Positions 8,867 through 18,520 of a DNA stretch of 64,000 bases are shown piece after piece. Origin of the DNA: JAIYCX01 sp964353175 (GTDB taxonomy: Bacteria; Bdellovibrionota_C; UBA2361; SZUA-149; DAOLCO01); NCBI GenBank assembly GCA_964353175.1, contig CAYGUX010000001.1, positions 1 through 64,000 of the forward strand, in the 5' to 3' direction. The translations under genes were made by a program, and so were the position numbers. The first letter of the stretch is position 1; every line of letters starts with the position of its first letter. Below the pieces are notes generated by a model, which was not told where the DNA came from, did not search any database, and saw nothing but the letters and a program-made list of their open reading frames with translations.

Positions 8867-10288
8867 TTACTTCTTGAAGAACTTCGCATCACCGCCGAAT
8901 ATTAATTCCTTCTTTTCATCATCTAACTTACTACCGCTATTTGAATATGGCACTATCTCTCCGCCCTCTGGAACAACGGTCGATAATTCCATCTTTAGGC
9001 CCTTCTCTACTTCTTGAGGACTAGCTTCTATTGGCGCTTCTTTTACTTCACCCTCTCCTCCCTCAATGCCACTGCCTCCATTTAGGTCACTAGTTGTGTC
9101 TTCAGTCTCCTCTCCTTCTGCTGGAGTTAGACTCCTTGTCACACTTGGAGCACTTGGTTTAATACTAGGTGCGATAACGAAGTTTTCACTGATTAGTGGA
9201 GTCTTTTGCGTTTTTACCTGACTAGAAGTTACGTTATTTACTTTAGGAAGTTTCTTATCAGATGAAGTTTCAAATAAATTCGTATTCTCTAAGGCTACCT
9301 TGGCTCTATTTGAATATCTCATTGAAATAGTAATTCTTCTATTAGCAGGATTTAATGGATCATCTGTATCCCTTGGTCGCATATCTGCATAACCTACGAC
9401 TCTTGCAATTTGACCTTTCTTAAAGCCAGACCTTTCTAAGACTTTCCTTGCAGAATTTGCTCTATCTGTAGATAGATTCCAATTATCATACTTTCCATCC
9501 TTAGACTTATATGGTCTCGCATCGGTATGTCCCTCTATGTCAATCGGATTAGAAACCTCACTTATCAGTTTCCCAATTTCAAGCAATTTGCTTTCAGCCG
9601 CTGGCATTACACCTGCCTGCCCTACCTGAAACATACTAGCCTTTTCAGTATCCATAATCTCTATAACCAAACCTCTTTTATCAATCTTAATTTCAATCTC
9701 TCCCAAGATAGCTTCGATTGACTCAGGCACACTGCCGTCTTTCCCGTCCCCAGTTTTCTTTTCTATGATTTTTTGAATTTCAGTTTTTAAAGCCTCCAGT
9801 TTTTGTTCTTCAATATCTGTTTCTGCTTCTATCTTATGCATATTCAAATTCGTCTCACCAGAAGTACCAGAATCAGAGCCGCCATCTAACTGTGGGGCAT
9901 AACGAAATTCTCGATTTCCCTTCCCATCATCGTATAGTTCTTTAACTTGTCCTGTGACAGCATCAACATGATATATTTTATCGCTCGCCTGAATTTTAGA
10001 ATTACCCTCACTTGATGGTGAATACACATCTGGCAATATTCCACCCCCCCCTATTTCAATAGGGGTACCAGATCCTTTTTGAAAGATCCCTGGTTTTCTA
10101 AAATAACTTGCTATTCTTTGTCTTGTAGGTTCGGCCGCTGAGTTTACAAGCCAAAGTACCATGAAAAGAGCCATCATCGCAGTTACGAAATCCGCATAAG
10201 CCACCTTCCAAGCTCCACCGTGGTGCCCACCATGGCCAGAGACTTTTTTTACGATTATTATGGTTTTCCCATCTGGACCCTCAGGCAT
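8867..10288 (-). CDS. motB: Flagellar motor stator protein MotB
   Basis: MotB is the ion-channel and peptidoglycan-anchoring half of the flagellar stator. The N-terminus GHGGHHGGAWKVAYADFVT leads into one membrane helix. D33 in YADFVT is the conserved proton-binding aspartate. Residues about 230-320 form the OmpA-like domain (IEGHTDARPYKSKDGKYDNW, LSTDRANSARKVL, VVGYADMRPRD, NPANRRITISM). At 473 residues it is far longer than E. coli MotB (about 308). The extra length is a linker of about 130 residues between helix and OmpA domain and a C-terminal tail of about 140 residues rich in E, G, S and T. It starts 6 bases after motA and is probably cotranscribed with it. Confidence 0.93.
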   Translation of the reverse strand: MPEGPDGKTIIIVKKVSGHGGHHGGAWKVAYADFVTAMMALFMVLWLVNSAAEPTRQRIASYFRKPGIFQKGSGTPIEIGGGGILPDVYSPSSEGNSKIQASDKIYHVDAVTGQVKELYDDGKGNREFRYAPQLDGGSDSGTSGETNLNMHKIEAETDIEEQKLEALKTEIQKIIEKKTGDGKDGSVPESIEAILGEIEIKIDKRGLVIEIMDTEKASMFQVGQAGVMPAAESKLLEIGKLISEVSNPIDIEGHTDARPYKSKDGKYDNWNLSTDRANSARKVLERSGFKKGQIARVVGYADMRPRDTDDPLNPANRRITISMRYSNRAKVALENTNLFETSSDKKLPKVNNVTSSQVKTQKTPLISENFVIAPSIKPSAPSVTRSLTPAEGEETEDTTSDLNGGSGIEGGEGEVKEAPIEASPQEVEKGLKMELSTVVPEGGEIVPYSNSGSKLDDEKKELIFGGDAKFFKK

Positions 10289-10294
10289 AACTAT

Positions 10295-11158
10295 TTAACC
10301 TTTTCTAACCGCCTGATTAATCTCTTCCATTTCTTCAGTAGATGGGCGCATATTGCTTTCAATAGACTTTCTTGCAAACTCTAAAGCCACTGCTGGAGGA
10401 GCTCCACCTGCAAAGGATACTAATGCTGAGCGTATAGCATTCAACATTACGTGTTGCTCGTGTTGCATCATTTCCACTGAAGAGGCTAAGGGCTGAATAT
10501 ACCCATAACTAATTAGAATTCCCACAAACGTACCGACCAAAGCGGCAGCAACGTGATGTCCAATTTCACTTGGAGGGCCATCAATATGTTGCATCGTTAT
10601 AATAATCCCAAGCACCGCTGCCACAATTCCCAAACCAGGCATCGCATCTCCCACCTTGTTCAGTAGTGCCGGAATTATTGCCATTTCTTTATGATGCGTA
10701 TCAATTTCCGTTTCCATCAACTTATCTAAATCAAATGCATTCACAACTCCATCCACAAATAAACGGAGTGAACCTACGATTAAATCCATTGCATGATGAT
10801 CGTGCGCGATCTTAGGATATTTATTAAATCTGTCACTAGCATGAGGATCAGCTAGATCTTTTTCGATACCAAGAACCCCTTCTTTCCTAATTACGTTAAA
10901 AATCGTCAGAAGCAGTCCCATTAACTCTATATAGGTCGCTTTACTAATTCCACTACCTTTTAACATTGCCTGTGGAATGCTTTTTAAAATTTTTGTGAAA
11001 ACTGGAAAAGGCGCATAACCAATCAATGCTCCTATTCCAGCTCCTCCAATAACTACGAATTCAGAAGGCTGAATAAGAACTTCAAACGGACCATGAGCCA
11101 TGGCAAAACCGCCGAATACGGAGCCCGAAACAACCAGAAAGCTTACAATAAAATTCAT
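10295..11158 (-). CDS. motA: Flagellar motor stator protein MotA
   Basis: A 287-residue MotA of the E. coli type, the channel-forming and force-generating stator subunit. The N-terminal pair of helices includes PSEFVVIGGAGIGALIG. The cytoplasmic loop follows, and the MotA/ExbB signature in helices 3 and 4 reads GDAMPGLGIVAAVLGIIITM and ALVGTFVGILISYG. It begins with ATG at 11158 and is followed by motB after 6 bases, the usual order. No chemotaxis genes follow. The promoter must lie in 11159-11401, shared divergently with gltA; I could not see a convincing sigma-28 or sigma-54 motif there. Confidence 0.94.
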   Translation of the reverse strand: MNFIVSFLVVSGSVFGGFAMAHGPFEVLIQPSEFVVIGGAGIGALIGYAPFPVFTKILKSIPQAMLKGSGISKATYIELMGLLLTIFNVIRKEGVLGIEKDLADPHASDRFNKYPKIAHDHHAMDLIVGSLRLFVDGVVNAFDLDKLMETEIDTHHKEMAIIPALLNKVGDAMPGLGIVAAVLGIIITMQHIDGPPSEIGHHVAAALVGTFVGILISYGYIQPLASSVEMMQHEQHVMLNAIRSALVSFAGGAPPAVALEFARKSIESNMRPSTEEMEEINQAVRKG

Positions 11159-11401
11159 TTTATGTACTCAAAAATTCTCGCCAATCTCTATAATTAACTT
11201 CTTAGTAGAATTACACTTCTTAGATGCGGGCTTTAGAAGAAAAGGTCTTAAAAAATCATTCGGGTATTAAATACTATTTTCATCGCTTAGTTTTTTAAAA
11301 AATCTCTTTGCTAAGTCTCTAATTATTGAGAAACTATTCCTGATAAATAAGTATCAAATATAAGTGTATATTAAATAAATGTTTTTAAGAGGATATTAGA
11401 G

Positions 11402-12688
11402 ATGAACGCTACTTTAACACTACCTGACGGGACTACGATTGAACTTCCAATAGTAGAAGGTTCCGAAAAAGAACGTGCTTTAGATATCAGCAAACTACGA
11501 GCAGAAACTGGCTATATCACATTAGATGATGGATATGGGAATACGGGATCTTGCAAAAGTGAGATCACTTTCATTGATGGTGATAAAGGAATTTTACGCT
11601 ATAGAGGTTATCCGATTGAACAACTAGCTCAGCAATCAACTTTTATTGAAACTAGCTATCTATTAATATATGGTCACTTACCTTCTGAGAATGAACTAAG
11701 TTCTTTCACCAACGACCTAACGAAACATACCTTAATACATGAGGACATGAAACGTTTCTACGATGGCTTTCCAAGGGATGCTCACCCTATGGCCATCCTA
11801 GCCTCTGTTGTTTCGGCTTGTCATACCTTTTACCAAGATTGGGATAATCCAAGAGATGTTGAAAGACAAAACCTTGGAATTATTCGCCTCATGGCAAAAC
11901 TTCCAACGATGGCTGCATTTGCTTATAAAAAGTCTATGGGCCAACCCTTTATTTATCCCAATAATAGCCTTTCGTATCCTGCAAACTTTTTAAATATGAT
12001 GTTTGCGACACCAGCGGAAGATTATTTCCTAGATCCTGACATCGTACGTGCTTTAGACCTACTTTTGATTTTACATGCGGATCATGAACAGAATTGCTCA
12101 GCTTCCACAGTTAGACTAGTAGGAAGCAGTCTTTCTAACCTATACTCTTGCGTATCTTCTGGAATCTCAGCCCTTTGGGGATCAAGACATGGTGGCGCCA
12201 ATCAAAGCGTTATTGAAATGCTTCTTGAAATCGTAGAAGATGGTGGGGATGTTAAGAAGTATGTTGAACGAGCTAAATCTAAAGATTCTAAAGCAAGACT
12301 CATGGGCTTTGGACATAGAGTTTATAAAAACTATGATCCGAGAGCAGTAATCCTTAAAGAAGCTTGCCATAAGGTATTGAAAAAAATCCCTATGAAAAAT
12401 CAGTTACTAGATGTAGCAACCGAACTTGAAGAGATAGCTCTAAATGATCAGTACTTTATCGATAGAAAGCTATATCCTAATGTCGATTTCTACAGTGGTA
12501 TTATTTATTCTGCCTTAGGTATTCCTGTAAATGGATTCACAGCGATGTTCGCGATTGGACGACTTCCAGGCTGGATAGCTCAGTGGAGAGAAATGATTAA
12601 TGATCCTGGAAATAGAATTGGACGACCCAGACAGATATATACTGGTGCAACGGAACGTCCTTACTTACCAATGAAAGATCGAAAGTAA
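11402..12688 (+). CDS. gltA: Citrate synthase
   Basis: This 428-residue enzyme condenses oxaloacetate and acetyl-CoA into citrate at the entry of the TCA cycle. It is the hexameric type II form, as shown by the N-terminal extension LTLPDGTTIELPIVEG and by length. Signatures include DGDKGILRYRGYPIEQLA, HADHEQNCSASTVRLVGSS (active-site His), LMGFGHRVYKNYDPRA (second His) and NVDFYSGIIYSALGIP (active-site Asp). AGGA lies 8 bases before the ATG. The gene is divergent from motAB. It probably forms its own transcript, because the next gene is convergent after 21 bases. Confidence 0.97.
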   Translation: MNATLTLPDGTTIELPIVEGSEKERALDISKLRAETGYITLDDGYGNTGSCKSEITFIDGDKGILRYRGYPIEQLAQQSTFIETSYLLIYGHLPSENELSSFTNDLTKHTLIHEDMKRFYDGFPRDAHPMAILASVVSACHTFYQDWDNPRDVERQNLGIIRLMAKLPTMAAFAYKKSMGQPFIYPNNSLSYPANFLNMMFATPAEDYFLDPDIVRALDLLLILHADHEQNCSASTVRLVGSSLSNLYSCVSSGISALWGSRHGGANQSVIEMLLEIVEDGGDVKKYVERAKSKDSKARLMGFGHRVYKNYDPRAVILKEACHKVLKKIPMKNQLLDVATELEEIALNDQYFIDRKLYPNVDFYSGIIYSALGIPVNGFTAMFAIGRLPGWIAQWREMINDPGNRIGRPRQIYTGATERPYLPMKDRK

Positions 12689-12709
12689 ATTCAGAAATTA
12701 AGTATAGCC

Positions 12710-13156
12710 TTATTTAGGATTAGTAATAGCAAATGGCTTTTCTGTGCCACCACTCGAGATGGCCATATTTCGCCATTTGTTATTCAACTCAGCCTTCCTT
12801 GCATCCATACAAACGGGCTTCTTCCAATTATCTGGAACGGAGCAATCAACTTCATCTTTTCTTGGACTACCTAAAGAAGCGGCCGAAACCTTGTCCATAT
12901 TTTGGACTACCCATGCACCTACACCACCACTAGCTGCAATTTGTGCTTGGTTGCTACTGTATATAATGTAAAAAATTACTAAGAGAAAAGATAATGAGCC
13001 TGCATAAATAAATAACTCCTGTCGTTTCCTTTCCTTCTCAGCCTGAGCTTGCTTAATACGCAATTGATCCGCTTTCTCCTCTTGAAGAACTCGCTCTTTT
13101 TCTCGTTGTAATTTCGCCTCCAATTTTTGAAAGGCTTCTACTAAATTTTCATCCAT
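12710..13156 (-). CDS. Membrane protein with cytoplasmic coiled coil
   Basis: The 148-residue product starts with a highly charged, alanine/glutamate/lysine-rich helix (residues about 1-48, for example LEAKLQREKERVLQEEKA) predicted to be a coiled coil. One membrane helix follows at about 49-66 (LFIYAGSLSFLLVIFYIIY), then a short outer domain with two cysteines (VDCSVPDNWKKPVCMDARK) that may form a disulfide. I do not recognise the family. It is monocistronic between the convergent gltA and an empty 230-base gap. Its layout mirrors the anchored coiled-coil protein at 1269-1721, but I see no sequence similarity between them. Confidence 0.6.
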   Translation of the reverse strand: MDENLVEAFQKLEAKLQREKERVLQEEKADQLRIKQAQAEKERKRQELFIYAGSLSFLLVIFYIIYSSNQAQIAASGGVGAWVVQNMDKVSAASLGSPRKDEVDCSVPDNWKKPVCMDARKAELNNKWRNMAISSGGTEKPFAITNPK

Positions 13157-13389
13157 AAATTAACTATCTAAAAAGCCACGACCACATAATAAAGACAAAC
13201 ATTAAACTGGATAAACTGCCAAAACTACTCAAATAATCGACCTTTTAACAGATTTACTTAAATTTACTCGATACACAAGGCCGAAAATAGTATTAAAATC
13301 TATATAGCAAAGACTAAAAAGTCAGCCCAATCAAAGGAAGCCACTATAACTACCTATAGTAACTAGAGATATAAGAGAATTATATAAGC

Positions 13390-14115
13390 TCAATCTAAAG
13401 TAGAGGCCACTACGGACTTACTATTTCTGAGTACTTGGAATACATCTGAAGAATAGATTTCTAAGCAGCTTAATTTATTCCCAAACACCAGTCCAGTGTC
13501 TATGCCTATCTTATATGGCCTATTATCGTAAATATCTCGATGGGGGGTGTGGCCAAATATTATGTTAGATCCGAACTCATGGGGACTAGCTAAGAATGGT
13601 TCCCTAATCCAGAAGATATCTTCTCCTACTTGTTCTGACAGTTTAAACTGTGGATTCAAACCAGCATGAACTAAAATTGCTCCATCAACTTGGGCCATAC
13701 TATTTAAGCTACAAAAAAAATCGAAGTGAGTCTCTGGCAAAAGCTCCATCATTTCTGCGGGAGAAGAAAATACTGAAATTCCATAACTTTGGATTGTTTC
13801 TAATCCGCCGTTATACAAAAATGCATGGCCCAAATTTCCGCCATATCCCAAGAAATCCATTAACATGTCTTCATGGTTTCCACGTAAGAAAATAGTATTC
13901 GAGAACTGAGATTTGAAATCTACCAATAGATCTACGACAGCTCGACTGTCAGGTCCACGATCAATATAGTCGCCTAAAAATACGACTAGATCACTACTCG
14001 TAATGTTCTGCTCAGAAAGTAAATAGTTAAGCAGGACGCCTAACTCAGAAGCGCATCCATGGATGTCTCCTACTACAAAGCACCTCTCACCCTTTGCCTG
14101 ATTTATATCAATCAT
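13390..14115 (-). CDS. PrpA/ApaH-like metallophosphatase
   Basis: This 241-residue enzyme is of the calcineurin-like PPP family. The metal-binding motifs are in canonical order: GDIHG (residues 16-20), GDYIDRGPDS (48-57), RGNHED (about 79-84), LVHAGLNP and IFGHTPH. The length and the tight spacing fit bacterial serine/threonine phosphatases of the PrpA/PphA group, or symmetrical diadenosine tetraphosphatase relatives. I cannot choose between a protein and a nucleotide substrate. It stands alone, downstream of a small basic gene and icd on the same strand but separated from both by about 100 and 430 bases. No ribosome binding site is evident. Confidence 0.85.
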   Translation of the reverse strand: MIDINQAKGERCFVVGDIHGCASELGVLLNYLLSEQNITSSDLVVFLGDYIDRGPDSRAVVDLLVDFKSQFSNTIFLRGNHEDMLMDFLGYGGNLGHAFLYNGGLETIQSYGISVFSSPAEMMELLPETHFDFFCSLNSMAQVDGAILVHAGLNPQFKLSEQVGEDIFWIREPFLASPHEFGSNIIFGHTPHRDIYDNRPYKIGIDTGLVFGNKLSCLEIYSSDVFQVLRNSKSVVASTLD

Positions 14116-14215
14116 GAAAAACTAAAGAATACTTTAAAAAAATAAAATAAAACGCACAGAGACAGACCTATATGAATATCGGTCAAAATCAATTCAAACT
14201 AAAACGAGAAAAGAA

Positions 14216-14356
14216 CTATTTTATTGCTAGTTCTAAGGCTTTTAATTGTTCTACTCTAACCTGAACTAGGCTCTTAACACGCCTCTGCCTGTTCTTAGTC
14301 CTTTTATCTTTCTTATTTTTTCTGATTGCTTTGGTAATTTTTGTTGAGGAAGCCAT
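14216..14356 (-). CDS. Small basic protein, 46 residues
   Basis: A complete frame from an ATG at 14356 to TAG at 14216 gives MASSTKITKAIRKNKKDKR followed by an Arg/Lys-rich stretch and a leucine-containing helix (VEQLKALELAI). A TATAAT-like element lies at 14371-14376 on the minus strand, close to the start, and the Shine-Dalgarno match is weak (TAGAG). The composition suggests RNA or DNA binding. It fills part of a 430-base gap between icd and the phosphatase gene. I do not recognise the family, and a chance frame cannot be ruled out. Confidence 0.4.
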   Translation of the reverse strand: MASSTKITKAIRKNKKDKRTKNRQRRVKSLVQVRVEQLKALELAIK

Positions 14357-14546
14357 GCTAAAGCTCTAAAATTATAAATCTATTTATATTGTTAAGGAGT
14401 TTCAGGGATAAACAAACATACAATATGCCTATCTCACCACAATTCACCTCGAATTAAGGAGAGGACTATTATTACTAGCCGCAGAAAAAGTCAAGGGTAT
14501 TACGCACTATTCTGATCCCCAATCACCACCCTGCTTTCCTAGTATT

Positions 14547-15752
14547 TTAGACGAGATTGTCCGCGACTTTTAAGAGGAATTCTTCAGTCCCTAAGGTGAC
14601 AGGCTTAGGGTGTGATGTAATAAGTGCCAAATCCTTCGTCATAAAACCATCTTCGACAGTCTTAACAACCACTGCTTCCAACCTTTCTGCAAACTCCACC
14701 ACCTCGGGAGTCCGGTCCAACTCCCCTCTCTTTTTAATGGCCCCGGTCCAGGCAAAGATTGAAGCTATGGAGTTGGTTGAAGTTTTTTCTCCTTCAAGAT
14801 GCCGATAGTAGTGCCGTCTCACAGTGCCATGTGCTGCCTCAAACTCAAACTTACCATCGGGAGATACCAGAACGGATGTCATCAATCCCAAAGATCCAAA
14901 TCCGGAAGCAACTAAATCAGAGATCACGTCCCCATCATAATTCATCAAAGCTAAAAGCATCCCGCCTTCATGTTTCATTAGCTGAGCTACGGCATCGTCA
15001 ATTAAAAAGTACTTAAAGGAAATCCCCTTATTATCCAACTCTACTTGATTTTTTGCTACTGCTTCTTCAAATATTCTCCTAAAAGTCGCGTGGTATGTTT
15101 TGGAAATAGTATCTTTAGTCGCAAACCATAGGTCGATTCCCTCAGCTAGGGCTAGATTAATACAAGACGATGCAAAAGATTTAATTGAAGCTTCCGTATT
15201 ATGCATACCCATCACCACCCCTGATCCTTCAAACTCGTGTAGCTTCGCCGTCCTAACTTCCCCATCTTCACTGGTATATACTAGCTCAACTTTCCCAGCC
15301 TTAGGGATGGTTAATTCAACTCCTTTATATATATCTCCATAAGCATGACGACCAATCGTAATTGGCTTCACCCAAGACTTAACCGCCGGGGGGACATTAG
15401 AAATAATTATAGGCTTTCTAAATACAGTTCCATCTAAGATACTTCTGATAGTACCATTCGGGCTTGGCCATTCTTTGCTTAACTTATATTCTTCTATTCG
15501 CTCCTTATCAGGAGTAATGGTTGCGCATTTTACCCCAACCCCAAACTCCTTTATCGCTAAAGCAGATTCGATGGTCACCGTATCAGATGTTTTATCTCTA
15601 TTAGATACATGTAAATCATAATATTTAAGATCTACATCAAGATAAGGCAGAATTAGCTTCTCTTTAATAAGTGACCAGATAACCCTTGTCATCTCATCCC
15701 CATCTAATTCTACTAAAGGAGTTTTAACTTTAATTCTCATATATTCAGCCAT
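14547..15752 (-). CDS. icd: NADP-dependent isocitrate dehydrogenase, eukaryotic type
   Basis: The 401-residue enzyme oxidises isocitrate to 2-oxoglutarate with NADP. It belongs to the homodimeric eukaryotic-like type II group, not the E. coli type. Evidence is VELDGDEMTRVIWSLIKEKL at the N-terminus, KCATITPDKERIEEYKL, SPNGTIRSILDGTVFR (phosphate-binding loop), PITIGRHAYGDIYKG and DAVAQLMKHEGG, then the NADP-site region AAHGTVRRHYY. An ATG four codons downstream (MRIKVKTPLVEL) is an alternative start. It stands alone, divergent from the M50 protease gene, with 430 bases to the next gene on its strand. With gltA and sucA it makes three TCA genes in the window, all at separate loci. Confidence 0.96.
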   Translation of the reverse strand: MAEYMRIKVKTPLVELDGDEMTRVIWSLIKEKLILPYLDVDLKYYDLHVSNRDKTSDTVTIESALAIKEFGVGVKCATITPDKERIEEYKLSKEWPSPNGTIRSILDGTVFRKPIIISNVPPAVKSWVKPITIGRHAYGDIYKGVELTIPKAGKVELVYTSEDGEVRTAKLHEFEGSGVVMGMHNTEASIKSFASSCINLALAEGIDLWFATKDTISKTYHATFRRIFEEAVAKNQVELDNKGISFKYFLIDDAVAQLMKHEGGMLLALMNYDGDVISDLVASGFGSLGLMTSVLVSPDGKFEFEAAHGTVRRHYYRHLEGEKTSTNSIASIFAWTGAIKKRGELDRTPEVVEFAERLEAVVVKTVEDGFMTKDLALITSHPKPVTLGTEEFLLKVADNLV

Positions 15753-15861
15753 GATGCTTTTAATAATCCACTAATTATACTATTACTCATCACAATCTCG
15801 ATAGGTTAAAAATAAGAACGCTCATTCTACTTAGTCAAAGTATTTCTTTTCCATTACTAAA

Positions 15862-16689
15862 ATGCTTGAATTTATTGCATCATTTATATTATTTGCTCCT
15901 CCATTTTTAGTGGCTATCATTCTTCATGAAGTTGCACATGGCTATGTAGCATGGAAACTGGGTGACCCTACCGCTAAAACATTAGGAAGAATTACTCTAA
16001 ATCCAATTAAACATATTGACCCTACTTTAAGTATTCTACTTCCAGGGCTTTTAATACTTGCAGGTTCTCCAGTAGTATTCGGAGGTGCTAAGCCTGTTCC
16101 AGTTAATGCCTTGTATTTCAAAAATCCTAGAAGAGGCATGGCGATAGTTGCTATCGCAGGTCCACTGACCAACTTCATCATAGCTTTTATTTGTCTAAAC
16201 TTAATTCCACACCTTCCATCAGGTATAGTGTTCCAATCCCTTATTGCCTCTTGGCTTGTTGGTTCTGTGATTATTAATGTAGTCTTAGCAATTTTTAACT
16301 TGACTCCGATTCCTCCCTTGGATGGAGGTAGGATCCTTGTAGGTATCTTACCAATAGACTTAGCAAGGCGTTTGAGTAAACTTGAAAAATATGGCCTATT
16401 TATACTTTTCGCGCTTATCTACTTGGGAATTCCGAATAAAATTATTGAACCCACAATAAAATATACCAACTCACTCACGACAAAAGCTTTAATTCAAAAT
16501 AGATTAAACGACTTAAACGAACATCAAAAGCTATATCCGAAAGGCTTGCCCCCTGATTTATCTCCTAATGGTCCTCACGATCAACTATTACTAGACACGA
16601 ATCTAAAAATGTCGCCATTACCGCCAACTGAAATAATTGAACCTGAAACCGAAGTGGTAAAACCTGAAATCCCTGCAGAAAACAATTAG
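15862..16689 (+). CDS. Site-2 protease (M50) family membrane metalloprotease
   Basis: This 275-residue integral membrane protein has a zinc motif HEVAH at residues about 22-26 (LHEVAHGYVAWKLGD) and the second M50 motif NLTPIPPLDGGRIL at about residue 145, whose Asp is the third zinc ligand. Between them are further helices and GGAKPVPVN. This is the short, PDZ-less form often annotated as site-2 protease family protein. It would cut within membranes, but no substrate is suggested by the neighbours. The C-terminal 40 residues are a polar, Pro/Glu-rich tail (LPPTEIIEPETEVVKP). It ends 3 bases from the convergent comM-like gene. Confidence 0.88.
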   Translation: MLEFIASFILFAPPFLVAIILHEVAHGYVAWKLGDPTAKTLGRITLNPIKHIDPTLSILLPGLLILAGSPVVFGGAKPVPVNALYFKNPRRGMAIVAIAGPLTNFIIAFICLNLIPHLPSGIVFQSLIASWLVGSVIINVVLAIFNLTPIPPLDGGRILVGILPIDLARRLSKLEKYGLFILFALIYLGIPNKIIEPTIKYTNSLTTKALIQNRLNDLNEHQKLYPKGLPPDLSPNGPHDQLLLDTNLKMSPLPPTEIIEPETEVVKPEIPAENN

Positions 16690-16692
16690 CTG

Positions 16693-18276
16693 TTAAGAAA
16701 TATGAGCCAACATATCGACACGATAACTTATGGCTTCACTAATATGTGTTACACTTATTTCACTTGATTCATCAATATCGCTGATAGTTTTTCCAAGTTT
16801 TAGAATGCGAGTATAGGCTCTAGTACTCAATTCATACTTTTCAGATACCATTTCTAACAAATTCTTTGCATCAGCTGTCAGCTTACAGTACTTCTTGATA
16901 TCTGAGGTTTTCATAGAAGAGTTAAGCATGGTTCCTACCTTAAATCTATCCCTCTGAACTTGCCTAACCCGCCGTACGACCTCCGATGGAGTCTGACAAC
17001 TACTTCCTACATTCAAATCGCCAGTACGATGAATACTACTAGCTGGCACAACAGACACCCAAAGCTGAATATCTATACGATCAAGTATAGGCGCAGAAAT
17101 TCTACCTACATACCGCTTCACTACTTGCTCAGAACATTCACATTTTTTAATGTGAGTAGATCTTAGTCTTTTTACTTCCCCATTAGAACCTCTCTTACCA
17201 CAGGGACATGGATTCATTGCAGCGATTAAAATAAAATCACTTGGATACCTTAAACGGAACTTAGCTCTTGTAATACTGATGCTCCGATTTTCTAATGGCT
17301 CCCTAAGGCACTCCAAGGCATCTCTTCTTAATTCTGGGAATTCGTCGAGGAATAGAACTCCTCGATGCGCTAAAGTAACCTCACCTGGAGTGGGGTTGGA
17401 ACCACCTCCGATCAATCCAGCTACACTCATTGAGTGATGAGGAGAACGAAATGGGCGGGAAGTTATTATGCCTTCTTCCCTCCCGCTCGTAAGACCAGAG
17501 CCTCTTAGCACACCATATATTTTATTCACCTCCATTAATTCATCCCGATTCAAGTCCGGCAACAACTGAGATAAGCGCTCAGCCAACATTGTCTTACCAG
17601 ATCCTGGTGGACCCACCATTAAAACATTGTGTCCACCTGCAGCAGCCACAACTAAAGCCCTCTTCGCTACTTCTTGACCGACTACATCAAAAAATGGATC
17701 TATATTAAAATTTGATTTACACTCGACAGGTAGCTCCTCTTGCTCAATATCTTCTTTGTAAAATGTTCCCAACCTAATGCTACTCACTAGATCAGATAAA
17801 TTATCAACATAACATGAAGAAATTTCGGGGAAGTAAGACAAGACCTCTCTCGCTTCACTAGAAGTCACCAATGTGAGCCCTTCTAAATCCTTGACGAGCG
17901 AAAGGCTTGCCACCTCCGAACCGACCGCTCGAATTCCTCCATCTAATGCTAGTTCACCTACAAAAACATACTCAGACAATACCTCGCTGCTAAGAACTCC
18001 TTGAGCAGAAAGAATACTAATTGCTATTGCAACATCAAAACCACTTCCCATCTTCGGCAAAGATGCTGGAGAAAGGCTTACTATTACCTCTCCGGTCGGA
18101 AATTCAAATCCACTATTTTCAATGGCACATCTGACACGATCTTTTGCTTCCTTAACAATACCATCTGGCAATCCGACGATAGAGAACCTCCGAAGAGATG
18201 AAATTATTTCAGCTTCAACTCCTACCGGAATTGCCTCTACCCCTAATACCGTTACTCCTTGAACAAGTGATCCCAT
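16693..18276 (-). CDS. comM: YifB/ComM-like Mg-chelatase-type AAA ATPase
   Basis: About 527 residues from the ATG at 18276 (MGSLVQGVTVLGVEAIPVGV), which matches the family start; an upstream ATG at 18360 would add 28 charged residues. The N-terminal ChlI-like domain contains FSIVGLPDGIVKEAKDRVR and IVSLSPASLPKMGSGFD. The AAA core has Walker A GPPGSGKTML (about residue 223) and Walker B VLFLDEFPEL (about 310). A cysteine cluster CPCGKRG..CECS follows at about residues 360-385. The C-terminal domain includes STRAYTRILKLGKTI. In transformable bacteria ComM helicase promotes branch migration during DNA integration. No other competence genes are in the window. Confidence 0.92.
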   Translation of the reverse strand: MGSLVQGVTVLGVEAIPVGVEAEIISSLRRFSIVGLPDGIVKEAKDRVRCAIENSGFEFPTGEVIVSLSPASLPKMGSGFDVAIAISILSAQGVLSSEVLSEYVFVGELALDGGIRAVGSEVASLSLVKDLEGLTLVTSSEAREVLSYFPEISSCYVDNLSDLVSSIRLGTFYKEDIEQEELPVECKSNFNIDPFFDVVGQEVAKRALVVAAAGGHNVLMVGPPGSGKTMLAERLSQLLPDLNRDELMEVNKIYGVLRGSGLTSGREEGIITSRPFRSPHHSMSVAGLIGGGSNPTPGEVTLAHRGVLFLDEFPELRRDALECLREPLENRSISITRAKFRLRYPSDFILIAAMNPCPCGKRGSNGEVKRLRSTHIKKCECSEQVVKRYVGRISAPILDRIDIQLWVSVVPASSIHRTGDLNVGSSCQTPSEVVRRVRQVQRDRFKVGTMLNSSMKTSDIKKYCKLTADAKNLLEMVSEKYELSTRAYTRILKLGKTISDIDESSEISVTHISEAISYRVDMLAHIS

Positions 18277-18520
18277 AATATATTTATACTCTTTTAGAAT
18301 TCGCACTAAAGAAAATGAGCAATTTGCTCTCCTCCTTTCATCATCGTATTTTTCGTGCATTCAATTCAAAAAAAATCAATATATTGGTAATTCTAGCTCT
18401 GGTTGGCATAGATCGTGAACTTACTAGAGTAGTTGATACAACAAACGGCCTAATATCAGGCAGTTAGAGTGTTAAGAGTAGGCAGTATAGAGAATTAATT
18501 TCCTAGCAAAGAGGCTATAA

